From contig NZ_WJBU01000027.1 of NCBI RefSeq assembly GCF_009646335.1, forward strand, positions 1 to 47,883: DNA of 47,883 bases. The letters are read 5' to 3'. The notes under the pieces were generated by a model. It did not search any database. It had not been told where the DNA came from and saw only the letters and a list, made by a program, of their open reading frames with translations. This DNA comes from Caenimonas koreensis DSM 17982 (GTDB lineage Bacteria; Pseudomonadota; Gammaproteobacteria; Burkholderiales; Burkholderiaceae_C). Position 1 is the stretch's first letter; each line of letters starts with the position of its first letter. Below are positions 40,929-47,883 of the stretch, piece by piece. Both the position numbers and the translations under genes were made by a program.

Positions 40929-41769
40929 TGGTGGTGCGGCGCAGTTCACGGCGCTCAGTAATGTCGTATCTGCGGCCCCTGTGCACGGTGCTGCGGTTAT
41001 CCCAGATCACCGTGTCACCCACTTGCCATTCGTGCGCGTAAACCCGTTCACGCTGCGTAGCGTGTTCAAGCAGGTCAATGAGGAACATGCGCGACTCTGC
41101 GGTCGGCCATCCAAGAATCTGGCGCGCATGGACCCCGACGTATAAGAGTTTCCGTCCGGATCCCGCATGCGTATCCAGCAGCGGCCAGACGGCTGGCGGT
41201 ATTTCCATTTTCTGGTTGTCGGTATATGCCTCGCTTCCCAGCAACTCACGCGTATGCAGCGCGAAGTGCTCGGCCTCCAGGCCTTGCAGGTCCTTCTTGG
41301 TGCGCTCGTCCAGTGCGTCGTATGCGGCACGCAAATCGGCGAACTCGGTATTACCCCCCCATGAGGGCTTCACGACGCAATGCAGCAGGGAATACGCCGC
41401 ACGGGGCTTCATGAATGAACTGTCGCTGTGCCACAGTTGATTGGCAAAATTCGACAGGTTCTTGGGTGAGTCCCGTTTGGCCACCTTGCCTTCGTCGTCC
41501 ACATTGGAGATATCCAGCAGCCGCTCGTCGTCCAGCCTGCCTCCACGCTTGGTGATTCGCTTGAGGCCGATATCGAGCGGCCCAAACGAAGTTGCCAGCG
41601 CGACCTGCTGCTGCTGCGTGAGCGCCTGCCCACGAAAAACGAGGACCGCGTGTTCATTCATGGCAGCATTGATGCTGCGCACGTCGGTATCGGACAGCGG
41701 CGCCGCAAGATCAACTCCGCTTGCTTCAGCACCGAAAACGGGATGAATGGATTTTAATTTCAGGGACAT
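40891..41769 (-). CDS. tfdA-like: TfdA-like 2-oxoglutarate-dependent aryloxyalkanoate dioxygenase
   Basis: A 292-residue non-heme iron enzyme closely resembling 2,4-D dioxygenase TfdA. The residues fall at the TfdA positions I recall: His114, Asp116 (NQLWHSDSSF), Thr141, His263 (NRSTVHRGRR) and Arg274. Long blocks such as HAGSGRKLLYVGVHA and LLEHATQRERVY also match TfdA. Enzymes of this group cleave the ether of aryloxyacetates to a phenol and glyoxylate with 2-oxoglutarate, iron and O2. The neighbours are a Bug receptor (7 bp gap) and a CaiB CoA-transferase rather than tfdB-F. The true substrate may therefore be an aryloxy acid or a different acid. Confidence 0.88.
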   Translation of the reverse strand: MSLKLKSIHPVFGAEASGVDLAAPLSDTDVRSINAAMNEHAVLVFRGQALTQQQQVALATSFGPLDIGLKRITKRGGRLDDERLLDISNVDDEGKVAKRDSPKNLSNFANQLWHSDSSFMKPRAAYSLLHCVVKPSWGGNTEFADLRAAYDALDERTKKDLQGLEAEHFALHTRELLGSEAYTDNQKMEIPPAVWPLLDTHAGSGRKLLYVGVHARQILGWPTAESRMFLIDLLEHATQRERVYAHEWQVGDTVIWDNRSTVHRGRRYDITERRELRRTTINDTPEAMLQAA

Positions 41770-41775
41770 ATCTAT

Positions 41776-42738
41776 TTACTCCACTTCAATCTTTGCGTCG
41801 GCTATGACTCGCGCCCAGCGCCTCATTTCGGACTGCGTAAATGCATCGAACTGCTCAGGCCGAGTGACTACCACTTCCATTCCGTAGTCTTCGATGCGTT
41901 TGCGAATTTCCGGATCGGCCAGTACTCTGGCTGTATCGGCCTGAATCTTTTGAACGATGGGCTTGGGCGTACCTGCCGGCGCCACGAACCCAAGGAATCC
42001 CTGCATCGAAAAGCCGGGGATCGTCTCGGATACCGAGGGATAGGCGTAGCCCGGAACCCGCTTTGGCCCCAATGTCGCCAGCATCTTCATCCGTCCCGCC
42101 TTGACGTAGGGCAGTACGGATAGAAACGGGTCCACGACCAGGTCGATCCGGCCTCCCATAAGTTCCGTGTGCGCCGGCGCACTCCCTTTGTAGGCCACAT
42201 GCAGCATGTCAAAGCCGTAGTCGCGCTTGAGGAGCTCCCCTGCAAGGTGTGTGTTGCTGCCGGCCCCCGGCGTTCCATAAGTCAACTTCCCGGGATTTTT
42301 CTTGGCGTACGCGATCATTTCGGCCAGTGTGTTGAAGGGCGCGTCCGGCCTCGCAACGATGGCCGACTGAATAGTGACCAGCTGCGTGATCATTGCCAGG
42401 TCTTTGGCCTGATAGGGCATCGACTTGCGAAGGAACGGATTGGTCACCAAGGACGAATTCACCATCCCGAACGTCATGCCGTCGGGCAACGCCTTGGCCA
42501 CAAAGTCGGTGCCGATCGTCGTGCTTGCGCCCGGCTTGTATTCGACGATGACGGATTGCGCCCAAATGTCAGAGAGTTTCTGTGCAATGACCCTGCCGAT
42601 GGTGTCTGTCGGGCCGCCCGGTGGGAAAGGGATGATCAGTCTCACTGTGCCCTTTGGCCAGTCCTGTGCGGCTGCGACGTGGGGGGCGGCTATAGCCAAG
42701 AGGGCCAGGACCACGGCCGCCAATCTGTTCCAGTTCAA
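41776..42738 (-). CDS. Bug-family periplasmic solute receptor
   Basis: A 320-residue TctC-like receptor. TTG 42738 is chosen because AAGGAGA lies just upstream and the signal peptide (LNWNRLAAVVLALLAIAAP...AAAQD) begins there; the longer frame upstream is composed of unlikely residues. The mature part has WPKGTVRLIIPFPPGGPTDT and VEYKPGASTTIG at the ligand loops. It is the middle gene of a three-gene unit CaiB-Bug-TfdA, with 6 bp to TfdA and 22 bp from the CaiB stop. It probably binds the substrate of the dioxygenase in the periplasm. Confidence 0.86.
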   Translation of the reverse strand: MNWNRLAAVVLALLAIAAPHVAAAQDWPKGTVRLIIPFPPGGPTDTIGRVIAQKLSDIWAQSVIVEYKPGASTTIGTDFVAKALPDGMTFGMVNSSLVTNPFLRKSMPYQAKDLAMITQLVTIQSAIVARPDAPFNTLAEMIAYAKKNPGKLTYGTPGAGSNTHLAGELLKRDYGFDMLHVAYKGSAPAHTELMGGRIDLVVDPFLSVLPYVKAGRMKMLATLGPKRVPGYAYPSVSETIPGFSMQGFLGFVAPAGTPKPIVQKIQADTARVLADPEIRKRIEDYGMEVVVTRPEQFDAFTQSEMRRWARVIADAKIEVE

Positions 42739-42760
42739 AGCAGTCTCCTTGTCTTCGGTT

Positions 42761-43924
42761 TTATTGCGTCTCGACGCTGCTGCCAGCGGCTGCCGACAAC
42801 AGCACATCGGTGTGTGCGCCCAGCGCCGGCGCTGCGGATCGGGTCTGTGGTCGCAGTCCATCGAACGAAATGGGCAGCCCGACCATCTGGATCGTGGCGC
42901 CAGGCACCGACTGCGCCAGCCCAAGTGCCTGCATTTGCGGATGCTCAAGCATCTGCTTGACGTTCTGCACAGGGGCACATGGCACCCCGGCCGCATCGAG
43001 CAAAACAGTCCACTCGGAATTCGTGCGCCGAGCCATCGCTGCTTCGATCATTTCGTACAAGGCCGGTGCATTGCGCACGCGATCCGGGTTTGATACGAAT
43101 CGCTCGTCAGTGATCCACTGCGGATGACCAAGTACTTGCGACAGGGCTGCAAAAAGCTTGTTGTTTCCCGCAGCGACGACAAGCTCGCCATCAGCCGTGC
43201 AATAGGCGCGGTAAGGAACGATACCCACTTGGCCCGAACCGCATTTTCGCGGCACCTCCCCAGCGGCGAGGTACTGGGCAGCGAGCATCGTCATCCAGGA
43301 CGCTGCGGTTTCGAACAACGAGACGTCGACCATTCCGCCGACTCCCGATTCCTTCCGGCGAAGCAGTGCCGACACGATCCCTATCACGGCCCACATCCCG
43401 GTTCCCATATCCACTATCGAAGGCCCAACGCGTACAGAAGGCCAGCCCTCTTCACCGACCGCACTCATGATTCCGCTGAACGCCTGCATCAAGGGGTCAT
43501 AGCCTGGGTGATTTTTCAGTGGCCCTGTTGCGCCGAATGCGCCAAGGTTGCAGTAAACGAGCGATGGCTTGCGCGCGAGCAGCGCCCGCGCACCGAACCC
43601 GACCGCGTCGGCCTGCCCAGGCCGCAGGTTTTGCAGCACCACATCAGCACGGCAGTCGATCAGGCTGAGTAGCCGCTCCTGGTCGGCCGGATCTCGAAGT
43701 CCGCACACGATGGACTGCTTGTTGCGATTAAGGCTTTGAAACATCGCTGCTGCGCCATCGACAAACGGAGGGCCCCATTTGCGCGCGTCATCACCTTCTG
43801 GCTTCTCAACCTTGATCACTTCTGCGCCCAAGTCTCCAAGGATTTGTCCCGCGAAGGGGGCAGCAACGCTATGGCCAAACTCGATGACGACCATGCCGGA
43901 AAGCGGCAGATGGCTCGTATTCAT
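42761..43924 (-). CDS. CaiB/BaiF-family CoA-transferase
   Basis: A 387-residue class III CoA-transferase. The start MNTSHLPLSGMVVIEFGHSVAAPFAGQ, the catalytic Asp172 in GPSIVDMGTGMWA and the GYDPLMQAFSG and VDVSLFETAASWM segments fit the frc/caiB group. These enzymes move CoA between carboxylic acids, in the cytoplasm, without a covalent enzyme-CoA resting state. As first gene of the CaiB-Bug-TfdA unit it may activate the acid product or substrate to a CoA thioester. This is uncommon beside a TfdA-type enzyme. It is divergent from the truncated IclR gene, with an operator-like palindrome between them. Confidence 0.9.
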   Translation of the reverse strand: MNTSHLPLSGMVVIEFGHSVAAPFAGQILGDLGAEVIKVEKPEGDDARKWGPPFVDGAAAMFQSLNRNKQSIVCGLRDPADQERLLSLIDCRADVVLQNLRPGQADAVGFGARALLARKPSLVYCNLGAFGATGPLKNHPGYDPLMQAFSGIMSAVGEEGWPSVRVGPSIVDMGTGMWAVIGIVSALLRRKESGVGGMVDVSLFETAASWMTMLAAQYLAAGEVPRKCGSGQVGIVPYRAYCTADGELVVAAGNNKLFAALSQVLGHPQWITDERFVSNPDRVRNAPALYEMIEAAMARRTNSEWTVLLDAAGVPCAPVQNVKQMLEHPQMQALGLAQSVPGATIQMVGLPISFDGLRPQTRSAAPALGAHTDVLLSAAAGSSVETQ

Positions 43925-44011
43925 TTCACGAAACCTTTGCCGTCAATTTCAGACAGCCGAACAATTGTTTTAAAAACTGGAGCAAAAAATGCAACCAACA
44001 CTTGCCAAACT

Positions 44012-44030
44012 ATTTTCGCTGTGCGAAAAT
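44012..44030. promoter_or_regulatory. Operator-like palindrome between CaiB and IclR genes
   Basis: Perfect 8-3-8 palindrome ATTTTCGC-TGT-GCGAAAAT, just 8 bp before the IclR start. The 114-bp divergent gap is much richer in AT than its surroundings. The site is a candidate binding site for the IclR regulator, which now exists only as a truncated gene. Confidence 0.6.
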
Positions 44031-44038
44031 TAATTCGT

Positions 44039-44362
44039 ATGACGAAATCATCGCCGATTGTTCAAAACGAGTCAAGTAGAGAGTCCCTACCTGACCGCGA
44101 ATTTGTTACCGCGCTCGCTCGGGGGATCGATGTGCTGAATGCGTTTAGTAGTGAATACCCTGAGATGACGCTCAGTCAGGTCTCAATGCGAACAGGCCTG
44201 AGCGCAGCTACGGTTCGCCGTTCGCTGATTACGTTCGAGCAACTGGGATATGTGCGCAGGGAAGGCCGCAACTTTCTTCTCTCGCCCAAAGTCCTTACGC
44301 TGGGTACGAACTACTTGAGGGTCGGCAGGGATTCATGTAAAACCCAGCAGAAACGACCCTAA
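44039..44362 (+). pseudogene. IclR-family regulator truncated by a transposon end
   Basis: ATG 44039 starts a protein with a complete IclR winged-helix region: VTALARGIDVLNAFSSEYPE, LSQVSMRTGLSAATVRRSLI, LGYVRREGRNFLLSPKVLTL. Family similarity ends at about residue 93 (TNYLRVG), exactly where the Tn3-type end begins at 44319. The last 14 codons are transposon sequence with a stop at 44360-44362. The whole effector-binding domain is lost. The protein would bind DNA without ligand control if it folds, so the CaiB-Bug-TfdA unit may be constitutive or permanently repressed. Confidence 0.85.
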
Positions 44363-44363
44363 G
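44319..44363. repeat. Terminal repeat of the Tn3-family element, tnpA 3' side
   Basis: Forty-five bases starting GGGTCGGCAGGGATTCATGT and ending in CCCTAAG, 1 bp from the tnpA stop. A G-rich tip and an inner CTAAG are usual for Tn3-family ends, which lie next to the 3' end of tnpA, and about 46 bp is the size reported for the Tn4651 group. Similarity of the interrupted IclR gene stops at the first base. The partner repeat was not found. Confidence 0.65.
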
Positions 44364-44364
44364 T

Positions 44365-47358
44365 CTATGATTCCATTGGGATTATGGTGGCATCGAAGTT
44401 CAAGGGGCCAATCTTCCGCCGAAAATCCAGCGTGTAGTCACCAAACCGGTTGATGTGCGCCGTGCGGAACGGCGCCAGGCCGCCCAGGATCTCCAGCGTG
44501 ATCTCGGTCCCCTCGTCGCGAAGCTCCTGCAGCACCTTCGTCATGCCCACCACGTTGTGCAGAATGATCATGTTGGCCACCAGGTGGTTGTACTTGATCA
44601 CCTTGCGCTGCTCGTGCCGGATGTTCTCCGCAATGATCCCTTCTCCCCCAAAAAATGACCACTGAGCAAAGCCGTTGAACTGCTCGCTCTTATTGGTTTC
44701 GGCATGGATTACCTTGCGCAGCCCGACATCGCCGATGTAGCTCAGCAGGAACATGGTCCGGATGACCTTGCCAAGCTCTACAAACGCGAAATACAGCTTG
44801 TTCTTGCGGCTGTAGGTGCCGAGCCGGCGCAGGATCGCCGACGGCGTGATCTTGCCGGTCTTGATGGAAACCGCCACCCGCAGCATCGCCGGCAAATGCA
44901 GCTCAATCAGCCGCCAGTCGATCACATCGCTGAACAGCGCATTGATGTTGCGGTAAACATTGCCCGGCTCCGGGCGATGGAATTTGAGGTCTTGGATGCC
45001 CCGGATGCGCGGCATGAGCTGGATGCCCAGGAGGTGCGCCAGCGCGAAGACCGGGTAACTCTGGGCCTGGGTGTCCCCGTGAATCGTGTCCGGTCGAATG
45101 TCCGATTCGTTGGTCATCAGCCCGTCAAGGATGTGGATGCCCTCATAGGTGCCGCAGGAAATGAAATGGCTGAACAGCGCGATGAACTTGTCCGATACAT
45201 GGTAGTAGCCGATACCGCCGTACCCACCATAGCGGATATGGTGCTCGGACAGTAGGTTTTGCTCGTAAAGATTCCACTTGGTGCCGTCCGCCGACGCGTG
45301 TTTGCCCGTGCCCCAGTAGCCTGGCAGCTCAAACTTGTTGTAGGCGTTGATCACCTTGACAATGGCCTTGTCCAGGAGGTCCTCGCTGACGTATTTCAAG
45401 TTCAGCCAGGAAATCTGCCGGCGGCTCAGACCTTTGATCGATTTGGCGGTCTGCACGGGCCCCAGGTTGCAGCCGTAGCAAAACAGCGTCGTGATGACGC
45501 GCATGCGCAGATCCTCCAGGCGGCTGTCGGTCCCGGCGAGTGGCCGGAACAGCTTGTGCAGGTCCAACCAGCGCTCGGTGTCGATCATGACGTCCACGAT
45601 GCTGGCCGCCTCCATTCGCTCGGTGATCAGGGCGTCGATCCGCGCGGCCGCCTCGACGATTTCTGAGCGCGGCGGTTTCCGCAGGATCAGGCGGCCGTCG
45701 ACGATCTCGGCATGGGCGTTTTCCGGGAAAGTGGCGTCGATGTCGTGGGCCCGCTGGGACATCGCCGATTTGAGCATCGCCACAAAGGTGCCGGGATCTG
45801 TCTCGATGCCGGTGACCTGGCCATAGTCGCCCACTTCTCTTTCAAAGGTTTCGTCATCGACCAACTGCTCGCGGTAATCGTCATAGCGCTCGCCGTACTT
45901 GATGAAGAGATCGCCCGACTTCAGGTCGTCTTTGACAGCATGCATGACCGCCAGTTCAAAATACCGGCGGTGGACAGCCTCCGCCCGGCCCTTGCCGGAT
46001 GGACGGACCAACACCAACCGCTTCCACTGGCCTGACATCCAGCGGAAATCCTTGTCTTCAGTCAGGCCCAGCATGTCCAGCGGCACGATGTCCGCACGGT
46101 TGTCGCGCAGCTTGTAAAGGGCCTCGATCAGCCGCTCCGCTACCTGGTCCTCGCTGCTGGCCTTGGGCGAGGCGATGCCGATGCAGTTGAGCAACTGGGC
46201 CCGGACCATCTTGTAGGGCTGCAGCAGGAAAGGCAGATGGTTGCGGCCCGCATAGGCCAGGTGCTGTTCGCATTCGTTGAGCAGCTCGTCCACGTCGGCC
46301 ACCAGGGTGGTGCCGATGGCGTCCACACGCTGCGTGTCGGTGCCCTCCAGCTGGTAGGCGCCCAGGATGTCTTTGAGCTGGCCAACCAGCATGTCGGTTT
46401 TTTGGACCCGCTCCTGCTGGAACGAGAGCAATTTCTGCCTGGCATTGTTTTCCAGGTTCTGCATCAGGCGAATAAACAGGTCCGCGGCATCGTCCAGGGA
46501 CTGGGCATGCTGCGCCCGGATGAAGATCACCGCCAGGGCGTAGCGCTTTTGCGGCTTGAGTTCGGCCATCTCGGCCGCATTGAGGGCGCGCGCCAGGTGG
46601 CGAAACTGTTTGAGCTTGGGCACCGGCACGTCGGGCTTGGGAAGCTGCTCCACCAGGTACTGCAAGCGCCGGATGTGCTGGATGTAGGTGCGCGTTTCCT
46701 TGTTGGTCGGCCGCTTGGGTTCGCGTTTGAGCATTTGCCAGGCAGAAACCGACTCGCCCGTGGCGGTTTTAAGCAAACTGTCGATCAAGGTCCGGGTATG
46801 GGCTGTCAGCTGGTTGGTGATTGCGGAGAAATACCGGTTGTTGCTCTTTTCCCGGGCTCGATACGCCATCCGGTCCAGCGTCGAGAAGGCGGGCAGCTCG
46901 TAGCGATGGTGGACCAGCTCCTCCAGCATCACGTTGATGATGTCGGCCACCGCGTGTTTGGTCTCGGCCGCCGTGTCGGCCACGACCTCCAGCCAGGCGT
47001 GGCCCCCCGGGTTCATAGGTTTGACATTGAGGTGCCGGCGTAAGGTCGCAAACAAGGCGGTGCGCGAGCCCGAGGCCTCGAAGCGCTTGAGGTCCGCCGC
47101 CGGGGGCGGCCTAACCACGCCCACCTGCTGCGCAATGTGCTCCCGGATCACCGGCGGCACTTCGGCCAGGGAGATGAAATAGCCCAGGCGCTGGAAGACT
47201 TTCAGGTGGATCAGTGCCGCCATGCGCGGCAAGGCGCGCTTGCCGATGCCGGCAGCCAGGAGTTGTTCATCCTTGGTCGGTGTGTAAAGCTCCGCCAGCT
47301 CACGGGGTGTCGGATCGGGTTTCAGGCTGGGATAGGCCGTCTCATGGAGCGTGGTCAT
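44365..47358 (-). CDS. tnpA: Tn3-family transposase TnpA (full length)
   Basis: A 997-residue transposase. The N-terminal DUF4158-type DNA-binding region begins MTTLHETAYPSLKPDPTPRE. The C-terminal DDE domain has Asp691 (ASADGTKWN), Asp762 (TIHGDTQAQSY) and Glu892 (NKSEQFNGFAQW), at the spacing typical of Tn3-family enzymes (about 679/751/881 in Tn4430, from memory). The gene looks intact and in frame. It performs replicative transposition, making a cointegrate that needs a separate resolvase. No resolvase lies inside this fragment. It is closest in type to Tn4651-group transposases rather than to the IS1071-like enzyme at the left edge. Confidence 0.92.
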   Translation of the reverse strand: MTTLHETAYPSLKPDPTPRELAELYTPTKDEQLLAAGIGKRALPRMAALIHLKVFQRLGYFISLAEVPPVIREHIAQQVGVVRPPPAADLKRFEASGSRTALFATLRRHLNVKPMNPGGHAWLEVVADTAAETKHAVADIINVMLEELVHHRYELPAFSTLDRMAYRAREKSNNRYFSAITNQLTAHTRTLIDSLLKTATGESVSAWQMLKREPKRPTNKETRTYIQHIRRLQYLVEQLPKPDVPVPKLKQFRHLARALNAAEMAELKPQKRYALAVIFIRAQHAQSLDDAADLFIRLMQNLENNARQKLLSFQQERVQKTDMLVGQLKDILGAYQLEGTDTQRVDAIGTTLVADVDELLNECEQHLAYAGRNHLPFLLQPYKMVRAQLLNCIGIASPKASSEDQVAERLIEALYKLRDNRADIVPLDMLGLTEDKDFRWMSGQWKRLVLVRPSGKGRAEAVHRRYFELAVMHAVKDDLKSGDLFIKYGERYDDYREQLVDDETFEREVGDYGQVTGIETDPGTFVAMLKSAMSQRAHDIDATFPENAHAEIVDGRLILRKPPRSEIVEAAARIDALITERMEAASIVDVMIDTERWLDLHKLFRPLAGTDSRLEDLRMRVITTLFCYGCNLGPVQTAKSIKGLSRRQISWLNLKYVSEDLLDKAIVKVINAYNKFELPGYWGTGKHASADGTKWNLYEQNLLSEHHIRYGGYGGIGYYHVSDKFIALFSHFISCGTYEGIHILDGLMTNESDIRPDTIHGDTQAQSYPVFALAHLLGIQLMPRIRGIQDLKFHRPEPGNVYRNINALFSDVIDWRLIELHLPAMLRVAVSIKTGKITPSAILRRLGTYSRKNKLYFAFVELGKVIRTMFLLSYIGDVGLRKVIHAETNKSEQFNGFAQWSFFGGEGIIAENIRHEQRKVIKYNHLVANMIILHNVVGMTKVLQELRDEGTEITLEILGGLAPFRTAHINRFGDYTLDFRRKIGPLNFDATIIPMES

Positions 47359-47400
47359 TCGCGGGGACTACCCCGCCTGGCGGCAATGCTTCCCATCGCC

Positions 47401-47688
47401 TCAATCCCAGTAGGTGTCGGTCGCGGGTTCGTGAAATGAGGTTTCCAGCAGGCACTGGTTGTCCTCGGCGATGCGGTACATGTCATCGAGCAGCGTGGCG
47501 ATCACCTCGTCCAGCAAGTCACGTGACAGGTAGGGAACTGCGAGCTCGTAGAGCGTTCCCTCGGTGTTCAGGCGTTGCATGGCGAAACGCTCAAAGCAGG
47601 TCTGCTCGATCAGCCGGTGACCGCGAGCCAGGCCGCGCGACTGCTTGCTGAAGCGGGCCAGCACCAGCGTGACGCGCAGGACTGCCAT
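47401..47688 (-). CDS. Small accessory protein upstream of tnpA (TnpC-like by position)
   Basis: A 95-residue protein starting at ATG 47688 (MAVLRVTLVLARFSKQSRGL). It is largely helical, with an acidic second half (SRDLLDEVIATLLDDMYRIAED) and no recognised motif. It precedes tnpA on the same strand by 42 bp. Tn4652 has a small gene, tnpC, that controls TnpA amounts, so position suggests a similar role, but I cannot confirm sequence similarity. The frame can be extended upstream without a stop into the IS1071-like tip (TTG near 47781). That extension is an artefact of the insertion unless it is really used. Confidence 0.55.
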   Translation of the reverse strand: MAVLRVTLVLARFSKQSRGLARGHRLIEQTCFERFAMQRLNTEGTLYELAVPYLSRDLLDEVIATLLDDMYRIAEDNQCLLETSFHEPATDTYWD

Positions 47689-47756
47689 GGGCGTCGTTCC
47701 TTCGGCCGGTGGGCGGGGCGCTTCGATTTGTTCGGTCAACAACAATGGCAGTAGCT

Positions 47757-47883
47757 GGGGTCCATTTGATTTCAGTGTCAAAAGTGACGGTTCGCATCGC
47801 CAGCAACGGCGCGGCCCTCGGCCGGTAAGTTGTTGATTTCACAAGGATTGCTGTTCGGTCTGGCGCGGCGTATCTTTGGCTGC
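47757..47883. repeat. Long terminal inverted repeat of the right IS1071-like element (partial)
   Basis: Starts with GGGGTCCATTTGATTTCAGT at its tip and continues to the window end. It is the inverse complement of 259-385, with 113 of 127 bases identical. The element it belongs to continues beyond the right edge. Whether its transposase gene starts near this end, as on the left, cannot be seen. It cuts the Tn3-family fragment just upstream of its small accessory gene. Confidence 0.9.

Larger units (their letters stand above)
44319..47756 (-). mobile_element. Tn3-family transposon fragment (Tn4651-like)
   Basis: Starts at the terminal repeat inside the IclR gene and contains tnpA (44365-47358) and a small upstream gene. 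It is interrupted at 47757 by the tip of the right IS1071-like element. Its other terminus is not in the window. The tnpS/tnpT module of a Tn4651-type element is 15 kb away, on the other side of the metal and TfdA blocks, and is therefore not part of this piece. Confidence 0.75.

Noticed and set aside
386..47756. Target-site duplication next to the IS tips inside the window
   Set aside because: The 5-bp sequences inside the tips (GTTCG and TAGCT) do not match; duplications of the composite would be outside the window.
346..47796. A single 47-kb transposon whose own termini are the two long repeats
   Set aside because: The tips (GGGG side) face inward and the transposase start lies outside the left tip, so each repeat belongs to an element that extends away from the window.
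1..47883. CRISPR arrays, rRNA or tRNA genes
   Set aside because: No regularly spaced direct repeats, no rRNA-like conserved stretches and no cloverleaf with a TTC-rich arm were noticed on reading both strands; a covariance-model scan would settle it.

Overview
The window looks like accessory DNA from a high-GC betaproteobacterium, probably a Burkholderiales/Comamonadaceae-type soil or water degrader. This is inferred from four Bug-type solute receptors, several Rieske and TauD/TfdA oxygenases, a SoeABC-like molybdoenzyme, a CzcCBA-type efflux system and IS1071/Tn4651-class mobile DNA. No rRNA, tRNA, CRISPR array or replication gene was recognised.

Both edges are ends of an IS1071-like Tn3-family element. 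The left edge (1-385) carries the 5' end of its transposase gene and a long terminal repeat with its tip at 385. The right edge (47757-47883) carries the same repeat in inverse orientation. The two tips face each other, so bases 386-47756 read as the cargo of a composite transposon of the kind known from IS1071-flanked catabolic islands.

Cargo, left to right. (1) 386-10125: a truncated FAD/NAD(P)-binding gene, a phthalate-dioxygenase-like Rieske oxygenase with a Bug receptor, a MarR regulator and a ferredoxin-type reductase, then an IclR regulator, a second Bug receptor, a two-subunit Rieske dioxygenase and a TauE/SafE exporter. (2) 10342-19685: sulfur block. A LysR regulator is divergent from translationally coupled soeA-soeB-soeC-sulP, and two broken repeats of the soeC/sulP junction flank a hemerythrin gene. 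(3) 19690-24644: MarR, a second phthalate-type Rieske oxygenase with its Bug receptor, a TauD-like dioxygenase and a GlcG/HbpS-like protein. (4) 24919-29355: a large tyrosine recombinase and a Tn4651-type resolution module (tnpT, rst site, tnpS). (5) 29483-39834: a metal-resistance operon on the minus strand (CzcI-like protein, HupE, DUF6488, CsoR-type sensor, CzcB, CzcA, DUF3240, CzcC, lipoprotein, MFS pump). (6) 40134-40928: an orphan DUF433 antitoxin with its own operator. (7) 40891-44318: a TfdA-like 2-oxoglutarate dioxygenase, a Bug receptor and a CaiB CoA-transferase, with a divergent IclR gene cut short. (8) 44319-47756: a Tn3-family transposon fragment with a 997-residue transposase, itself cut by the right IS1071-like end.

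Functionally, the island combines ring- or side-chain-opening oxygenases and receptors for organic acids with sulfite oxidation and sulfur-anion transport, plus heavy-metal export. That is a plausible package for life on sulfonated or chlorinated aromatics in metal-contaminated sites. The substrates of the oxygenases cannot be read from sequence alone.
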